A stretch of 64,000 nt of DNA from contig CAVSHN010000023.1 of assembly GCA_963727755.1 (NCBI GenBank), forward strand, positions 1 through 64,000, in the 5' to 3' direction. Positions 1 through 10,033 of the stretch are shown here, in pieces. The translations under genes were made by a program, and so were the position numbers. The notes beneath the pieces are model-generated. The model ran no database searches and was not told where the DNA came from. It saw only the letters and a list, made by a program, of their open reading frames with translations. Every line of letters starts with the position of its first letter. The first letter of the stretch is position 1. Source of the DNA: DASYAN01 sp963727755 (GTDB taxonomy: Bacteria > Chloroflexota > Ktedonobacteria > Ktedonobacterales > Ktedonobacteraceae).

Positions 1-851
1 AGTGAAGACAGGACAATCCGTGTGTGGAAGTGGAATTGACGGGCAAAACTGGGAGTATAGCCAAACGCTTGAAGGACATAGAGGTTCGGTTAATTCAGTG
101 GTAGTGAGTGGGGATGGAAATACCCTGTTTAGCGGGAGGGATGACAGGACAATCCGTGTGTGGAAGAGGAATGGGCAAAACTGGGAGCGTGGCCAAAACG
201 TCAGAAAGACATAGCGGTGGGGTTAATTCAGTGGTAGTGAGTGGGGATGGAAATACCCTGTTTAGCCGGAAGTGAAGACGAGACAATCCGTGTGTGGAAG
301 AGGAATGGGCAAAACTGGGAGTATAGCGACATGTCTCTATTATGCACCATTTGGATGTAAGTTTTTTTCAGTGGTGCCCGGAGTGGATGGGAATACCCTG
401 TTCAGCGGAGATAATGACGCTGCAGTCTGTGTGTGGAAGAGGAATGGGCAAATCTGGGAGCATAGCCAAACGCTCAAAGGACATAGATTTCGAGTTTGAT
501 TCACGGTGGCACCCGGAGTGGATGGGAATACTATGTTCAGCGCAAGTTGGGACTATACAATCCGTGTGTGGAAGAGGAATGGGCGAAACTGGGAGTATAG
601 CCAAACGCTCAAAGGACATAGAGGTTGGGTTAATTAGGTGGTGCCCGGCATGGATGGGAATACCCTGTTCAGCGGAAGTTTTGACGGTACAATGCGTGTG
701 TGGAAGAGGAATGGGCGAAATTGGAGATTATAGCCACGTGCTCGAAGGACGACGTGAAGGCGGTGTTACATCAGTGGTGTCCGGAATGGATGGTAATACC
801 TTGTTCAGTGGAAATGGTGATAGTGCAATTGAGGTGTGGGGAGTGAGGTGA
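1..851 (+). pseudogene. WD40-repeat protein, frame-shifted remnant, 5' end outside window
   Basis: Seven copies of a roughly 135-bp unit encode WD40 blades of about 45 residues, each ending in a strand such as TIRVWKRNGQNWE with NTLFSG and GHRG motifs. The conserved RVW codons start near 13, 149, 283, 422, 557, 689 and 824. The spacings are 136, 134, 139, 135, 132 and 135, so the reading frame changes between blades and no single frame spans the region. The last blade is in the frame ending with TGA at 849-851. WD40 proteins form beta-propeller scaffolds for protein contacts. This copy cannot make a full propeller as read. The upstream part, which could include a kinase or NB-ARC domain as in related bacterial proteins, lies outside the window. 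Confidence 0.8.
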
Positions 852-1029
852 GGAAGGATAGTCAAGAGGGAATGGGTTATTGATTGTGGTGAATCATGTT
901 TAGGTTAATGAATTGAGTAGTTAGGATGATACAGGTTAGTGGTGAGTTGCTAGAGTTACATACAAAATATGCATAATATACAATTTGTGCAAATTTTGTA
1001 TGAGTGTAGTCGTGGTATGATATTAGAGA

Positions 1030-1080
1030 TTAATATCGTGGAAACGAGCGTGGTGTTTCGCCCGTTTTGCAATAGATGAC
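1030..1080. repeat. Dispersed hairpin repeat, copy 1
   Basis: An A/T-rich lead with TAATATCGTG is followed by GAAACGAGCG and, after a short loop, CGCCCGTTTT. The two arms form a hairpin of about 10 bp. It lies just past the 3' end of Rpn-like relic 1. The same layout recurs near 2191, 3049, 3280 and 4600. It may act as a terminator for these genes or have travelled with them. Confidence 0.6.
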
Positions 1081-1100
1081 ATCCTGACAGAGAACGGTGT

Positions 1101-2074
1101 GTGGATGCTCTTCCACTTACTCTGGTGGGAGATTATCGTGTCCGCCCATGTATTCACGCCTTGTTCATCCAATTTGACAGTGGCGTCCTTCATATGACCC
1201 TGCAGGATCGCCTAGGTGTAGGAATGTCAACTCTGCGCAATGCAAGTTCAGCAGCTGCTGCTGTTGCCTCCGAGAAATGGGTATGCAGCAATTGGAGGAT
1301 CACTTCGATCTCGCCTTCGGTTTTGCCTTCGATTTTGCCTTCGGCCTTGCATTGTTGAAGCTTTTCTCCAGAAAGAGCGGATTTTAGCTGCATAAAATCG
1401 GCATATTTGGGTAGACATAGAAAGCTCCTTTCCGAGCCATTACTTTTGATTAGTGTCCGTGCACCGTCGTGGTCCGGCTGCAGGACGACGTGGAACTGGG
1501 CCAGACGCTCACCACATCGTTCAGGGGGTACTCATAGATCTCTTTAATGGCTTGCCGTAGCATATCAACTGTGGGGTCTTTCACTGCTGGCAACAAGACG
1601 TAGAGTGGCACAGCACTCATGTATCTAAGATAGGCTTAGGATCTTCTTCCCAGAGACGGATGACGTCATAGTGAAATTCTGGTAAGATAACTTTGTCGCC
1701 GCATGAGACCCTATAGGGTGACTGCTCGGACTGCACACTTAAAAAGGAAAGATTACAATACAAAAGACAGGTACGTTGTGTTTCAGATGTAAATTTGCGA
1801 AATAGGCCAGCATACGGCGTGCCATGGTATTATCTGGACCACTCTGTAGCTCGATATGCAAAATGGCTCGTAACAGCAAATATTTGATCCAGTAAGCTAA
1901 ATCGATTTTGAGTATACTGCGATCAATCTCTACGTTTTGTTCTGCCTCTTCGAGTGTCCCATCCAGAGTCGCCCCTTTGAGAAAATATGAGACCAGCGAG
2001 TCCATCTCGTTGCGAAAGAACGCCTTGATAAGCGTATCGTATGGCTGCTGGAGATCTTCTGCCGGGTTATCCAC
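1101..2074 (-). pseudogene. Rpn-like PD-(D/E)XK nuclease/transposase-family protein, relic 1
   Basis: Reading from a probable GTG at 2074 (preceded by AAAAGGA), the N-terminus has QQPYDTLIKAFFRN and a LKGATLD segment. These are typical of the Rpn/TIGR01784 'predicted transposase' family of PD-(D/E)XK nucleases. The E-x-Q active-site strand is visible as HIELQSGPDNTMARR. The frame then breaks near 1740. Downstream pieces still match the family: RLWEEDP near 1650, LYVLLPAVKDPT near 1590, and a GKIEGKTEGE tail with VILQLLHTHFSE near 1300. Several frameshifts and stops show it is dead. Rpn proteins are linked to DNA cleavage and recombination. Relic 2 at 4690 is a second copy of the same gene. 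Confidence 0.7.
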
Positions 2075-2190
2075 TATTCCTTTTCCCCCTAAAGAACATT
2101 TGTATTTAATAGGAGTATAGCATATGAGACATGTTTCGCTCAAGTGGTGAAGGTGAGGGGGTGAGATTTTACAGTCGATGACTTGCTACT

Positions 2191-2252
2191 TGATATATTC
2201 GATCGATATCGTTGAAACGGGCGATTTATTGCCCGTTTTACAATCGATGACT
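2191..2252. repeat. Dispersed hairpin repeat, copy 2
   Basis: ATCGATATCGTTGAAACGGG is followed by CGATTTATTGCCCGTTTTAC and an ATCGATGAC tail. AAACGGGC pairs with GCCCGTTT. It lies upstream of relic 1's start and before the toxin gene. Confidence 0.6.
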
Positions 2253-2320
2253 TTTTTTGCTAACTATAGTTCACCATGCTATAATAGTTTGAAAGGATAG
2301 AGTAGGAATGCCACAGCAAA

Positions 2321-2662
2321 ATGCAGAAACAGGTTATCATCTATGTAGATTGCAATGGCAAGAAGCCATTTAGGGAGTGGCTTAACAATCTACAAGACTC
2401 CAGCGGACGTCAGCGTATTATTCAACGTATTCTCTGACTAGAGCAAGGCTACTACGGTGACCGCAAGTGGGTTGGAGAAGGCGTGCACGAGCTACGAATG
2501 TTTTTCGGACCCGGTTATAGGGCGTATTTAGGGGAAGATGGAAAAAACATTGTGATTCTACTATGTGGCGGTGATAAAGATAGCCAACAAAATGACATTA
2601 GACAGGCAAAAGCATATTGGAAGGAGTATAAAGAGCATGATCAATTTCCCGACTGTCAGTGA
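2321..2662 (+). pseudogene. RelE/HigB-type (Gp49-like) addiction toxin with in-frame stop
   Basis: From ATG 2321 the frame reads MQKQVIIYVDCNGKKPFREW, then meets TGA at 2435-2437. It continues in the same frame as LEQGYYGDRKWVGEGVHELR, FFGPGYRAYLGEDG, ILLCGGDKDSQQNDI and AKAYWKEYKEH, ending with TGA at 2660-2662. This 113-codon layout and the GPGYR...GGDK motifs are those of the Gp49/HigB-like mRNA-cleaving toxins. Only one nonsense codon separates it from an intact toxin. The ATG of the antitoxin relic lies inside its 3' end (26-bp overlap), giving the toxin-first order usual for higBA-like pairs. Family identification is firm; toxin activity is probably lost. Confidence 0.75.
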
Positions 2663-2951
2663 ATTTACGGAAGAGTATCTCCGCGATAATCCCGAAGAGA
2701 TAGACAGCTTTGTCTCAGTTCTCTTTGAGGAGTATGGCGAAAGAATGGAGATGCTGCTACATTGCTCTCTGCCTTTACGGATTCGTGCGCCGCGTTGAAG
2801 GTTTAAGCGCTATAGCGGAAAGTGCCAATCTGAGCTGGCGGGGAGTCAAGTATCTTCTCGGAGGATGGTGATCCTAAATTTGGGAATGTCAATGCCATCC
2901 TGCACGCTATGGGCTACTGGTTGGCTCCACAGAAATTGCAGGCTTCTTTAG
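2637..2951 (+). pseudogene. HigA-like XRE antitoxin, frame-shifted
   Basis: ATG 2637 starts MINFPTVSEFTEEYLRDNPE, followed by a helix around SVLFEEYGE. The frame then breaks near 2745. The helix-turn-helix continues in other frames as RRVEGLSAIAESANLS, WRGVKYLLGG and then GNVNAILHAMGYWLAP, ending at TAG 2949-2951. At least two frameshifts are needed to restore the expected protein of about 100 residues. Such antitoxins bind the toxin and repress their own promoter through the XRE domain. It is paired with the broken toxin just upstream, so the whole module has decayed. Confidence 0.65.
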
Positions 2952-3048
2952 ACAAGCGGGTAATCAGGCAAGAGAAGCTGCAAGGGCAATAGCTGCTCTA
3001 ACAGGAGAGCTTCGCTGTCAAATTGTAGGATGGGTGTGATGGGTTGTG

Positions 3049-3113
3049 GCATGATATATTCAATCAATATCCGTTGAAACGGGCGATGTGTTTTGCCCGT
3101 TTTAATATAAATG
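3049..3113. repeat. Dispersed hairpin repeat, copy 3
   Basis: GGCATGATATATTCAATCAA leads into GTTGAAACGGGCGATGTG and GCCCGTTTTAAT. The stem AAACGGGC/GCCCGTTT is preserved. Confidence 0.6.
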
Positions 3114-3279
3114 ATGTGTGATGCAAATATAAACGCGATTTAACCCATGGGTTAGGAGGCCCAATTATTGCGCCCGTTATTAAATAATACACGCATTTTC
3201 AATGTTTCACCGTCACACACCTATCGGGTTTATTACACGACACGCCAATTATCTCTGTATAATAGTTTGGATGTAATGT

Positions 3280-3330
3280 AGCATGATATTTGCAGTTATT
3301 ATCATTGAAACAGGCGAGACATTTTCATCC
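3280..3330. repeat. Dispersed hairpin repeat, copy 4, degenerate
   Basis: GCATGATATTTGCAGTTATT and ATCATTGAAACAGGCGAGAC match the lead and left arm of the family. The right arm is eroded, so the stem is no longer clear. Confidence 0.45.
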
Positions 3331-3460
3331 TCTCAACGAATCCGTTTGTTACTATGTTATACTTGATCTATCTAAGAGACAGTGGTAGATAGTTGAATTG
3401 GTTTTCACGCTATTTTGACTAGAATTGCAGCAAAGGTGGGAAGAAGAGCTTCAAGGAGGA

Positions 3461-4332
3461 ATGAATCGGAAATGGGAGAATGGGATGGGCAGATGAAACA
3501 TCTTGTAGGTATTGTGCGGGAGGATCTTGTGAGTTGGCTAGTCGAAGGTGCACGTTTTGATAAAGAACTGTGAGCGAATTCGCGACCCGCAAACGGGATG
3601 GCGATAACCTGTGGCCGATCGAGATAGATAGTAAGCCAAGTCTCTTGCACCTAGAGTTTCAGCTCGAACCGGATGAGAACATGGCAAGGCGTGCCTGGGA
3701 GTACAACGTCAATGTCAGCCATTAAATACAAGCTACAAGTCGCAATTCGGCTATGATATCTATTCAGAAAGCCAGGTCATCCCAAGGCGGCATCGCCCTA
3801 TCAGTTCAAGACCCAATGGGAAAGTTGTTCATACCTTCTCATTTACGGTCATTGAATTATGTAAGGTCAACACCAAGAGCCTCTTACAGCGGGGGGCTAA
3901 AGGGTATCCTGCCGTTGGTTCCTCTGACGCAAGATGGTCAAGACCATGATGCGATCGAGTACTGTGATCAAGGAATTGCGTCAGCCGGGAGTCGAGAAGG
4001 CAGAGGAGTTGCTCACGCTAACCTATGGATTGGCAGCACTCGTCTTTAAAAAGGAGAGTGAACATCTTTGGCTTCAAAGGAGGTTTGCTATGATAGAAGA
4101 TGTTATTAAGGAAAGCTGGGCTTTCCGGACATGATACAGATAGGACATATCGAGAGGCAAAGGCAAGATTTGCTCTTTTGTAAAGCATACTTTCCGAAAT
4201 TTTGCTCAATTTGCACAGGACGTATATAATATTATTCAGGCACTTGAAAGACTACAAAGCCTTTTTCAGAATGTTTTGCACACAAGAGATGAGGAGAAGG
4301 TGCGTCAAATTCTTCTTGATGCAAAGAAGTAG
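3461..4332 (+). pseudogene. Rpn-like PD-(D/E)XK family protein with DUF4351-like tail, relic 3
   Basis: An AAGGAGGA site precedes ATG 3461; a second ATG at 3472 is in the frame of the visible protein. Pieces in successive frames read LVSWLVEGARFDKEL, then DNLWPIEIDSKPSLLHLEFQ with the E-x-Q strand, then GILPLVPLTQDGQDHDAI. These are followed by KAEELLTLTYGLAALVF, RRFAMIEDVIKESWAFR and the tail AQDVYNIIQALERLQSLFQN to LLDAKK, ending at TAG 4330-4332. The domain order fits Rpn/DUF4351 proteins, but there are at least four frame breaks. It is on the opposite strand from relics 1 and 2 and is clearly diverged from them, so it is a separate family member. Confidence 0.65.
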
Positions 4333-4365
4333 ATTATATCAAATATTTGATCTTGTTTGGCACAG

Positions 4366-4460
4366 TCGTGGTCCGGCCAAGGACGACGTGGAACTGGGCC
4401 AGACGCTCACCACATCGTTCAGCGTTGTGTGGTCTCTCGTGGATCTCTTTAGCATACGCG
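4366..4460 (-). pseudogene. Short internal fragment of Rpn-like gene
   Basis: CGTGGTCCGG...GGACGACGTGGAACTGGGCC and the following CACCACATCGTTCAG match positions about 1465-1540 of relic 1 and 5085-5140 of relic 2, in the same orientation. Nothing else of the gene is left here. Confidence 0.55.
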
Positions 4461-4599
4461 CAATGAATTGCGGAATGGGTGTGATGTGGTGTAATGGATG
4501 TATCGTGTGTGCAAAGAAAATAGGTATTGTGGTTATAACGGCGAAATAGATCGGGCCCTACCAGCACGCAATGAATTGCAAGATAGGTGTGATGTGTTG

Positions 4600-4668
4600 T
4601 GGCATGATATCCTCTGTCAATATCGTTGAAACGGGCGATGTATTTCGCCGTTTGCAATCGATGATGTC
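4600..4668. repeat. Dispersed hairpin repeat, copy 5
   Basis: GGCATGATATCCTCTGTCAA, ATCGTTGAAACGGGCGATG and TTCGCCGTTTGCAATCGATG give the best example of the full unit. It lies directly beyond the 3' end of relic 2, as copy 1 does for relic 1. Confidence 0.6.
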
Positions 4669-4689
4669 CTTACAGAGAACAGTATTGGA

Positions 4690-5375
4690 ATGCTCTTCCA
4701 CTTATTCTGCTGGGAGATGATCTTTCACCCATGTATTCACGCCTTGTTCATCTAATTTGACAGTAGCATCCTTAAGTGGCCTAATGACCTCAGTATCTCA
4801 ATGTCAACTCTGCGCAATGCAAGTTCAGCAAGTTCTGCTGTTGCCTCCGAGAAATGGGTATGAAACGATTGGAGGATCACTTAGATTTCGCCTTCAGTTT
4901 TGCCTTCGGTTTTGCCTTCGGTTTTGCCTTCGGTTTTGCCTTCGGCTTTGCCAGCTTTCCGGATTCAAGCCTCGCATTGTCGCAGCTTATCCAGAAAGAG
5001 CGGATTTTGCTGCATAAAATCGGCATATTGGGTAGACATAGAAAGCTCCTTTCCAAGCATATCTTTGAATTGTCCGGCACAGTAGTGGTCCGGCTAAGGA
5101 CGACGTGGAACTGGGCAAGACCTCACCACATCGTTCAGGGTACTCGTCAATCTTTAATGGCTTGCCGTAGCATATCAACCGTGGGGTCTTTCATCAGACG
5201 TAGAGTGGCACAGATCGATCTCGACGTTTTGTTCGGCCTCTAAAGTGTGCCATCGAGAGTGGCACCTTTGAGAAAATATGAGACCAGCGAGTCAACTCGC
5301 CACAATAAAGCCTTAACGAACGTATCATAGGGCTGCTGAGATCTCCGGGTTATGGTCGATTATTCCCCCTAATAA
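4690..5375 (-). pseudogene. Rpn-like PD-(D/E)XK family protein, relic 2 with internal deletion
   Basis: This is a second copy of the gene seen at 1101-2074. Matching stretches include the 3' end (ATGCTCTTCCACTTA...CCATGTATTCACGCCTTG near 4690-4745), the CATTTCTCGGAGGCAACAGC region, and the 5' part near 5260-5370. A segment of about 310 bp present in relic 1 between positions about 1600 and 1918 is missing: the sequence jumps from GACGTAGAGTGGCACA to GATCGATCTCGACG near 5215. Multiple frameshifts also occur. A 12-bp tandem repeat has expanded inside it at 4888-4950. Confidence 0.65.
4888..4950. repeat. 12-bp tandem repeat inside Rpn relic 2
   Basis: About five copies of TTTGCCTTCGGT in a row encode a run of K-A-K-P on the minus strand. 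Relic 1 has only about two loosely related copies (1311-1345), so the array grew after the copies separated. Confidence 0.75.
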
Positions 5376-5636
5376 GAACATTTGTATTTAGGAGGGTATA
5401 GCATATCGTGGTGTTCTGCTCAAGTGGTGATGGTGAGAGCAGGTTTTGTGCGGCTTGACGAAAGGCTCGTCTACAGCTATGATACCCCTATAGGAAGACT
5501 AAGCATTTTCATGGTTGCCTATTTGATTCTCGATAGAAAGAATACTTTCATGATCAGCTATTAGATGCAGAATGTGTTTAGTAGAGGCGTAGAGCGAGTC
5601 TAGCTAGCTACCAAGTCACAGGGAGTGGATTGAAAA

Positions 5637-8414
5637 GTGTTATTTGAAGCATATGAAAAAGAGCCTCAGGCTCATAGTCCCGTGCGTGCACAGTATTTAA
5701 GGATTAAGCAGCAAAATCCCGATGCTATTCTCTTCTTTCGCATGGGCGACTTTTATGAGATGTTCGATGATGATGCTGAAATCGTGGCTCGTGAACTGGA
5801 AATAGCATTGACACGTCGCGATTTTGGTCGTGGCGAAAAATCACCAATGGCTGGCATTCCACATCATGCCGCCGATGGCTATATTGCTCGTCTTGTGAGT
5901 AAAGGCTATCGCGTTGCCATCTGCGAACAGACTAGCGATCCCGCTCTCTCTAAGGGATTGGTCGATCGCGAAGTCATTCGTATTGTCACTCCTGGCACTG
6001 TGATTGATCCTACCATGCTGGCTGCCAAGCGCAATAATTTCCTGGCTGCTGTCATCGTTGGCCGGGATGCCGTTGGTATCGCTTATATCGATATTACGAC
6101 CGGAGAATTTGCTGTTACCCAGTTCAGCACATCTGAGCCACAGCTTGCCGTTCAGCAAGAGATTGCTCGCGTCGGACCTGCCGAGGTTTTGGTGGAAGCT
6201 CGTTATAGCCGCCAGGGGAGTCGCAAACGACGTTGGCTGGCAGCTGTGATGAGTGAGAAACAGGTCACTAAAGTTGGTAGCAATGGCAATCCTAATGCAG
6301 ATATACCAGACGTTGAAGAGGAGGATGACGAAGATGATATTGCACCGTTGGCTAAGGCGCTAGAGGGTCTCGCTGGCCACGTTACGCCCTATGATGCTCG
6401 GTATTTCACAGAGGATGATGCTCGCCATCGTCTCTTACGCCAATTCAATGTTGCCTCCCTAGAGGGCTTTGGCTGTGATTGTCTCCCGTTGGCAGTTCGC
6501 GCCGCTGGTGCCGTCCTCGCATATGTGCAGGAGACTCAGAAGGGGCTGCTCCAGCAACTCACTGCACTAGAGACCTACTCGACTGGCGGTTTTATGACGC
6601 TCGATCCCTATACACGTCGCAATCTTGAACTCTTTGAGACGGGTAGAGTGGCTCAACTAAGGCTCCTTGCTCTGGGTTCTCGATCGCACGCGTTCTCCGA
6701 TGGGGGGACGGCTCTTGCGACGCTGGATCGGTCAACCGCTGCTCGATCTCGTCGTTCTGCAACAGCGTCAACAGGCAATTAACGAATTGCTCCAAGATAG
6801 TCTGCTCCAAGCTCGCTTGGGCGAGGCTCTCAAGAAGGCTGGCGATATTGAACGACTGATCAATCGTGTGCGCCAACGTATTGCTACCCCTCGTGATCTC
6901 GCTGCTCTTGCTAATGGTCTGCGTGCAGCTGCCGAAGTACGCGCTTGCCTGCCAGAGGATGAGATCGCACGTATGCCTGTTCTTGCAGGTGTTATGCAAC
7001 GTCTAGCCGATAACGAGGATATTATCACACTTGTCGAGCATGCCATCGTCGATGAGCCTCCAGTGAGCATTACTGAGGGTGGGATTATTCGTGATCATTT
7101 TAGCAGCGAACTTGATCAGTTGAAGCCGGCCTCACAAGTGGACGTCAGTGGATTGCTCAGATGGAGCAGCGTGAGCGCAAACGTACAGGTATCAACAACC
7201 TCAAAGTTGGCTTCAATAAGGCCTCAGGCTACTTTATCGAAGTTTCTAATGCTAATCTCAATCGTGTGCCAGCAGACTATGTCCGTCGGCAAACGCTTAC
7301 TAATGCCGAACGCTATATCACATCCGACCTGAAAGAATATGAAACGCTCGTACTTAATGCGCAAGACCGTATCAATAAAATGGAGAACGAGTTCTTTGTA
7401 CAATTGCGAGCAGATATTGCTATTCACGCTTCCGAACGCATTCTTGCAACGGCTCAGGCTCTTGCTGAGATCGATGTCTATCTAAGTCTAGCTGAGGTGG
7501 CAGCCAAATATAATTATTGTCGACCGCAGCTCAATGATGGCGATAATATTCATATTGTTGCAGGTCGCCATCCAGTTGTGGAACAGACGCTCTCGGATAC
7601 CGCCTTTATTTCCAATGACACCAACCTCTCCAATCATGATGCCCAGATTTGCATTATCACCGGACCTAATATGGCTGGCAAGTCAACGTATCTGCGGCAG
7701 GTTGCACTGATCATTCTGATGGCCCAGATCGGGAGTTTTGTCCCATCGGAATCTGCGACGATCGGACTGGTTGATCGCATCTTCACGCGGATCGGGGCTC
7801 AGGATGATCTGGCGACGGGCCAGAGTACCTTTATGGTTGAGATGGTCGAGACTGCTAATATCTTGCATCATGCGACTCCACGTAGCCTGATTATCCTGGA
7901 TGAGATTGGACGTGGTACCAGTACCTATGATGGTCTGGCAATTGCTCGTTCTGTCGTCGAATACCTGCATAATAACAAGCGTACTGGTGCATGCACACTC
8001 TTCGCTACCCATTATCACGAGCTGGTCGAAGTCGCTCAGTTGCTGCCGCGTATTCGTTGTATGAATGTTGCAGTCACAGAGGAAAATGGTCAAGTCGTCT
8101 TCCTGCGCAAGATTATTCCAGGGGGCGCTGATCGTAGCTATGGCATCCATGTCGCACAACTCGCAGGCATTCCACGTCCAGTCATCCATCGGGCTCAGGA
8201 AATTTTGGAAGAACTCGAACGTAAAGGGGATGCCAAGGCACGGCGCAAAGCTATGCGCGATATGACCATGCCTGCGGCCTGGCAAATGACCCTGTTTGCC
8301 TCCGAGTCCCATCCTGTGGTTGAGGAACTCAAAAATCTGGCGATTGATGAATTGACACCGATTGAGGCGATTAGCAAGCTGTATGAATTGCAGCAGAAGG
8401 CTCAAAGGGACTGA
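5637..8414 (+). CDS. mutS: DNA mismatch repair protein MutS, interrupted by single-base frameshifts
   Basis: MutS recognises mismatches and loops in DNA and starts repair through an ATP-driven clamp. A GTG at 5637 with GGGAG upstream starts the protein. The mismatch-binding motif GDFYEMF is near residue 40. Walker A (GPNMAGKSTYLRQ), Walker B (LIILDEIGRGTSTYDG) and ATHYHEL follow near 7665-8020. The frame is broken in two places. Near 6645-6662 two bases appear to be missing, and restoring one A and one G gives GRSGSTKGSLLW. Near 7133-7140 one A appears to be missing, and restoring it gives ASQSGRQWIAQM. With these three bases the full protein of about 925 residues is recovered. An acidic insert (VEEEDDEDD) near residue 225 is unusual. 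Either base-calling error or a real mutator genotype would explain it. Confidence 0.85.
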
Positions 8415-8423
8415 GGCTGAGGG

Positions 8424-10033
8424 TTATTTATGATCCGCAGCTTGCTCAGCTATATTAAGCAAAAGTCCTACAGCACTTTCTTGTCCTTCCACAACAATCG
8501 TAGCGTCATCTATGATTTTTCTTTGGCGTTTTGTTGTGTTTGGTTCCCACAAATGCTTGAGTCTTTAGAGTGCTAGTTTCATCACCTATAAGTTCTTTAA
8601 GTGCATCTAGCTTGTCGAGGTCAGTCTCTCGTCCCCAAAAGCAATAGCATCCTGTACTTTCCACTTATCAACCAGATATTTCACACTGGCCCCTTTATGA
8701 GCCTCTATACCGGTTGTTGCTGGGTTCAAGTGGATCTCAAACGCCATTGCTGATGGGTTATACATAAATTTTTCTGGAAGTCCTCATTGCTCTTATCTTC
8801 CAAATCATCAAAGTTAGTATTAGCTGATTTTTCTGGCAAAATCTTTTTTAAGATATTATTGAGATTTTCTTGCACGTCTTGATGTTCAAATTCTTCAACC
8901 TCCCGATAGTGGATAGTTGCCCCCACTGCTTTTGGCTCAAGTGTAATTTCTAAGTCTTTTAATTTGTTATCAGATTTTATCTGCTTTTGTATTTTATTCA
9001 GCAAATTCTTCTGTGAGTTGATATAGGGTGTGATATCTCCCCGTACTTGTATTTTTCCTTTAGTTTCAGGTCCTCTATGTTCAATCCCGTGGCTACCGAA
9101 AATGTCTATATCGTCGATAAGAGCATCATCAGCTCCTGATCTCTTGAGTACTGTTAGTACCCCTGTGTCCTCATTGATAGGTCTACCAGTAATGATCGCG
9201 ACTTTGTAGCCTTTATCCAGGAAGGTCTTTACAGCTAAGAGGAAACCGTGAACTGCTAGTGTCGCTTGGGGAGTTTTTGTGAAGCGTGCCATGGTACCAT
9301 CAAAGTCCAGAAAAAGGGCCTTCGTTCCTGGGCCTTTTTCAAGGAATGCATTAAGCGTTTTATTCCAATCAGCTGTATTTTTAAGCATTTTATCTTTATC
9401 AGTTGCTCTCTCGAATATTTTTGGTTGCTTCGCTTTACCTGCTCTTTTGATGTAATCTTCTAGAGATAGCTTAAGAGTATTATTTTCAGTATACATTTTA
9501 GTTAGATTAGGAGTATTCTTCTCAATAGCCTCTCGTTTAGTCTGCATATCGCTTTCTACCTCGCTATAATTTTCTAGGATCTCTAAATTCTGCTTTGCAC
9601 GCTCTCTGGCCTGTGAGAGTTCAAGATCTATCAGTCTATCATAAATTTGGTCCTTATTGGGATCAGTTAGATATTTTGACATATGGCGACTCATACGATT
9701 TGCTACGTCTGGAATTTGCTTAATAGTCTCACGCTGTAGTTTGCGCTGCATTTCACACTGCTTCTCATATTGAGAAACAGAAGAGAATGCTTTCTCAAAC
9801 TCCGACTCTGTCATATCCAATACTTCCTCAAACTCCGACTCTGTCATATTCGATATTCTCTCAAGATTCTTGTTGGAGGTGCTTGGGGGCATCTCGGTGG
9901 ATGAGCTGGAAAATCTCATATTTTCTGATCGCACATTTTCTATATGCGTTTGTGAAGTCTCAGGTTGATCATGGTGTTCTGGCCTTTTTCTCCGTTGATC
10001 TTGTCTCTCAGATGATTCGCTTCTTTTATCCAT
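8424..10033 (-). pseudogene. HAD trehalose-phosphatase-like protein with long coiled-coil N-terminus, frame-shifted
   Basis: The 3' half of the main frame has ALFLDFDGTMARF (HAD motif I), VAIITGRPINEDTG and FGSHGIEHRGPE, as in OtsB-type phosphatases that remove phosphate from trehalose 6-phosphate. The first 200 residues are charged and helical, with a duplicated MTESEFE segment, and are not part of OtsB. The frame breaks near 8770 (A-run). It resumes as MYNPSAMAFEIHLNPATTG and VDKWKVQDAIAFGDE (HAD motif IV region), then breaks near 8630 and near 8520. The tail ends at TAA 8424-8426, only 10 bp from the mutS stop, so the genes converge. Substrate is uncertain; it may be a trehalose-phosphatase-like domain used for another role. 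Confidence 0.65.
9794..9849 (-). repeat. Direct repeat (2 x 23 nt, 33-bp period)
   Basis: CTCAAACTCCGACTCTGTCA begins at 9794 and again at 9827. It encodes the repeated MTESEFE segment in the N-terminal region of the HAD-like protein. Confidence 0.8.

Larger units (their letters stand above)
2952..3460. other. Intergenic stretch with two hairpin repeats
   Basis: No gene is supported. It contains hairpin repeats 3 and 4 (listed separately). A lead-in phrase ending GGGTTGTGGCATGATAT just before 3055 recurs near 4565-4610, so the repeated unit is longer than the hairpin. Confidence 0.5.

Noticed and set aside
2435..2437. In-frame TGA in the toxin as selenocysteine or readthrough
   Set aside because: No cysteine is expected at this place in the family, no SECIS-like hairpin is seen, and the partner antitoxin is also broken.
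4334..4657. Open frame of 107 codons on the minus strand rich in H and T
   Set aside because: It runs across a hairpin repeat and a scrap of Rpn-like DNA in varying frames and has no protein family pattern.
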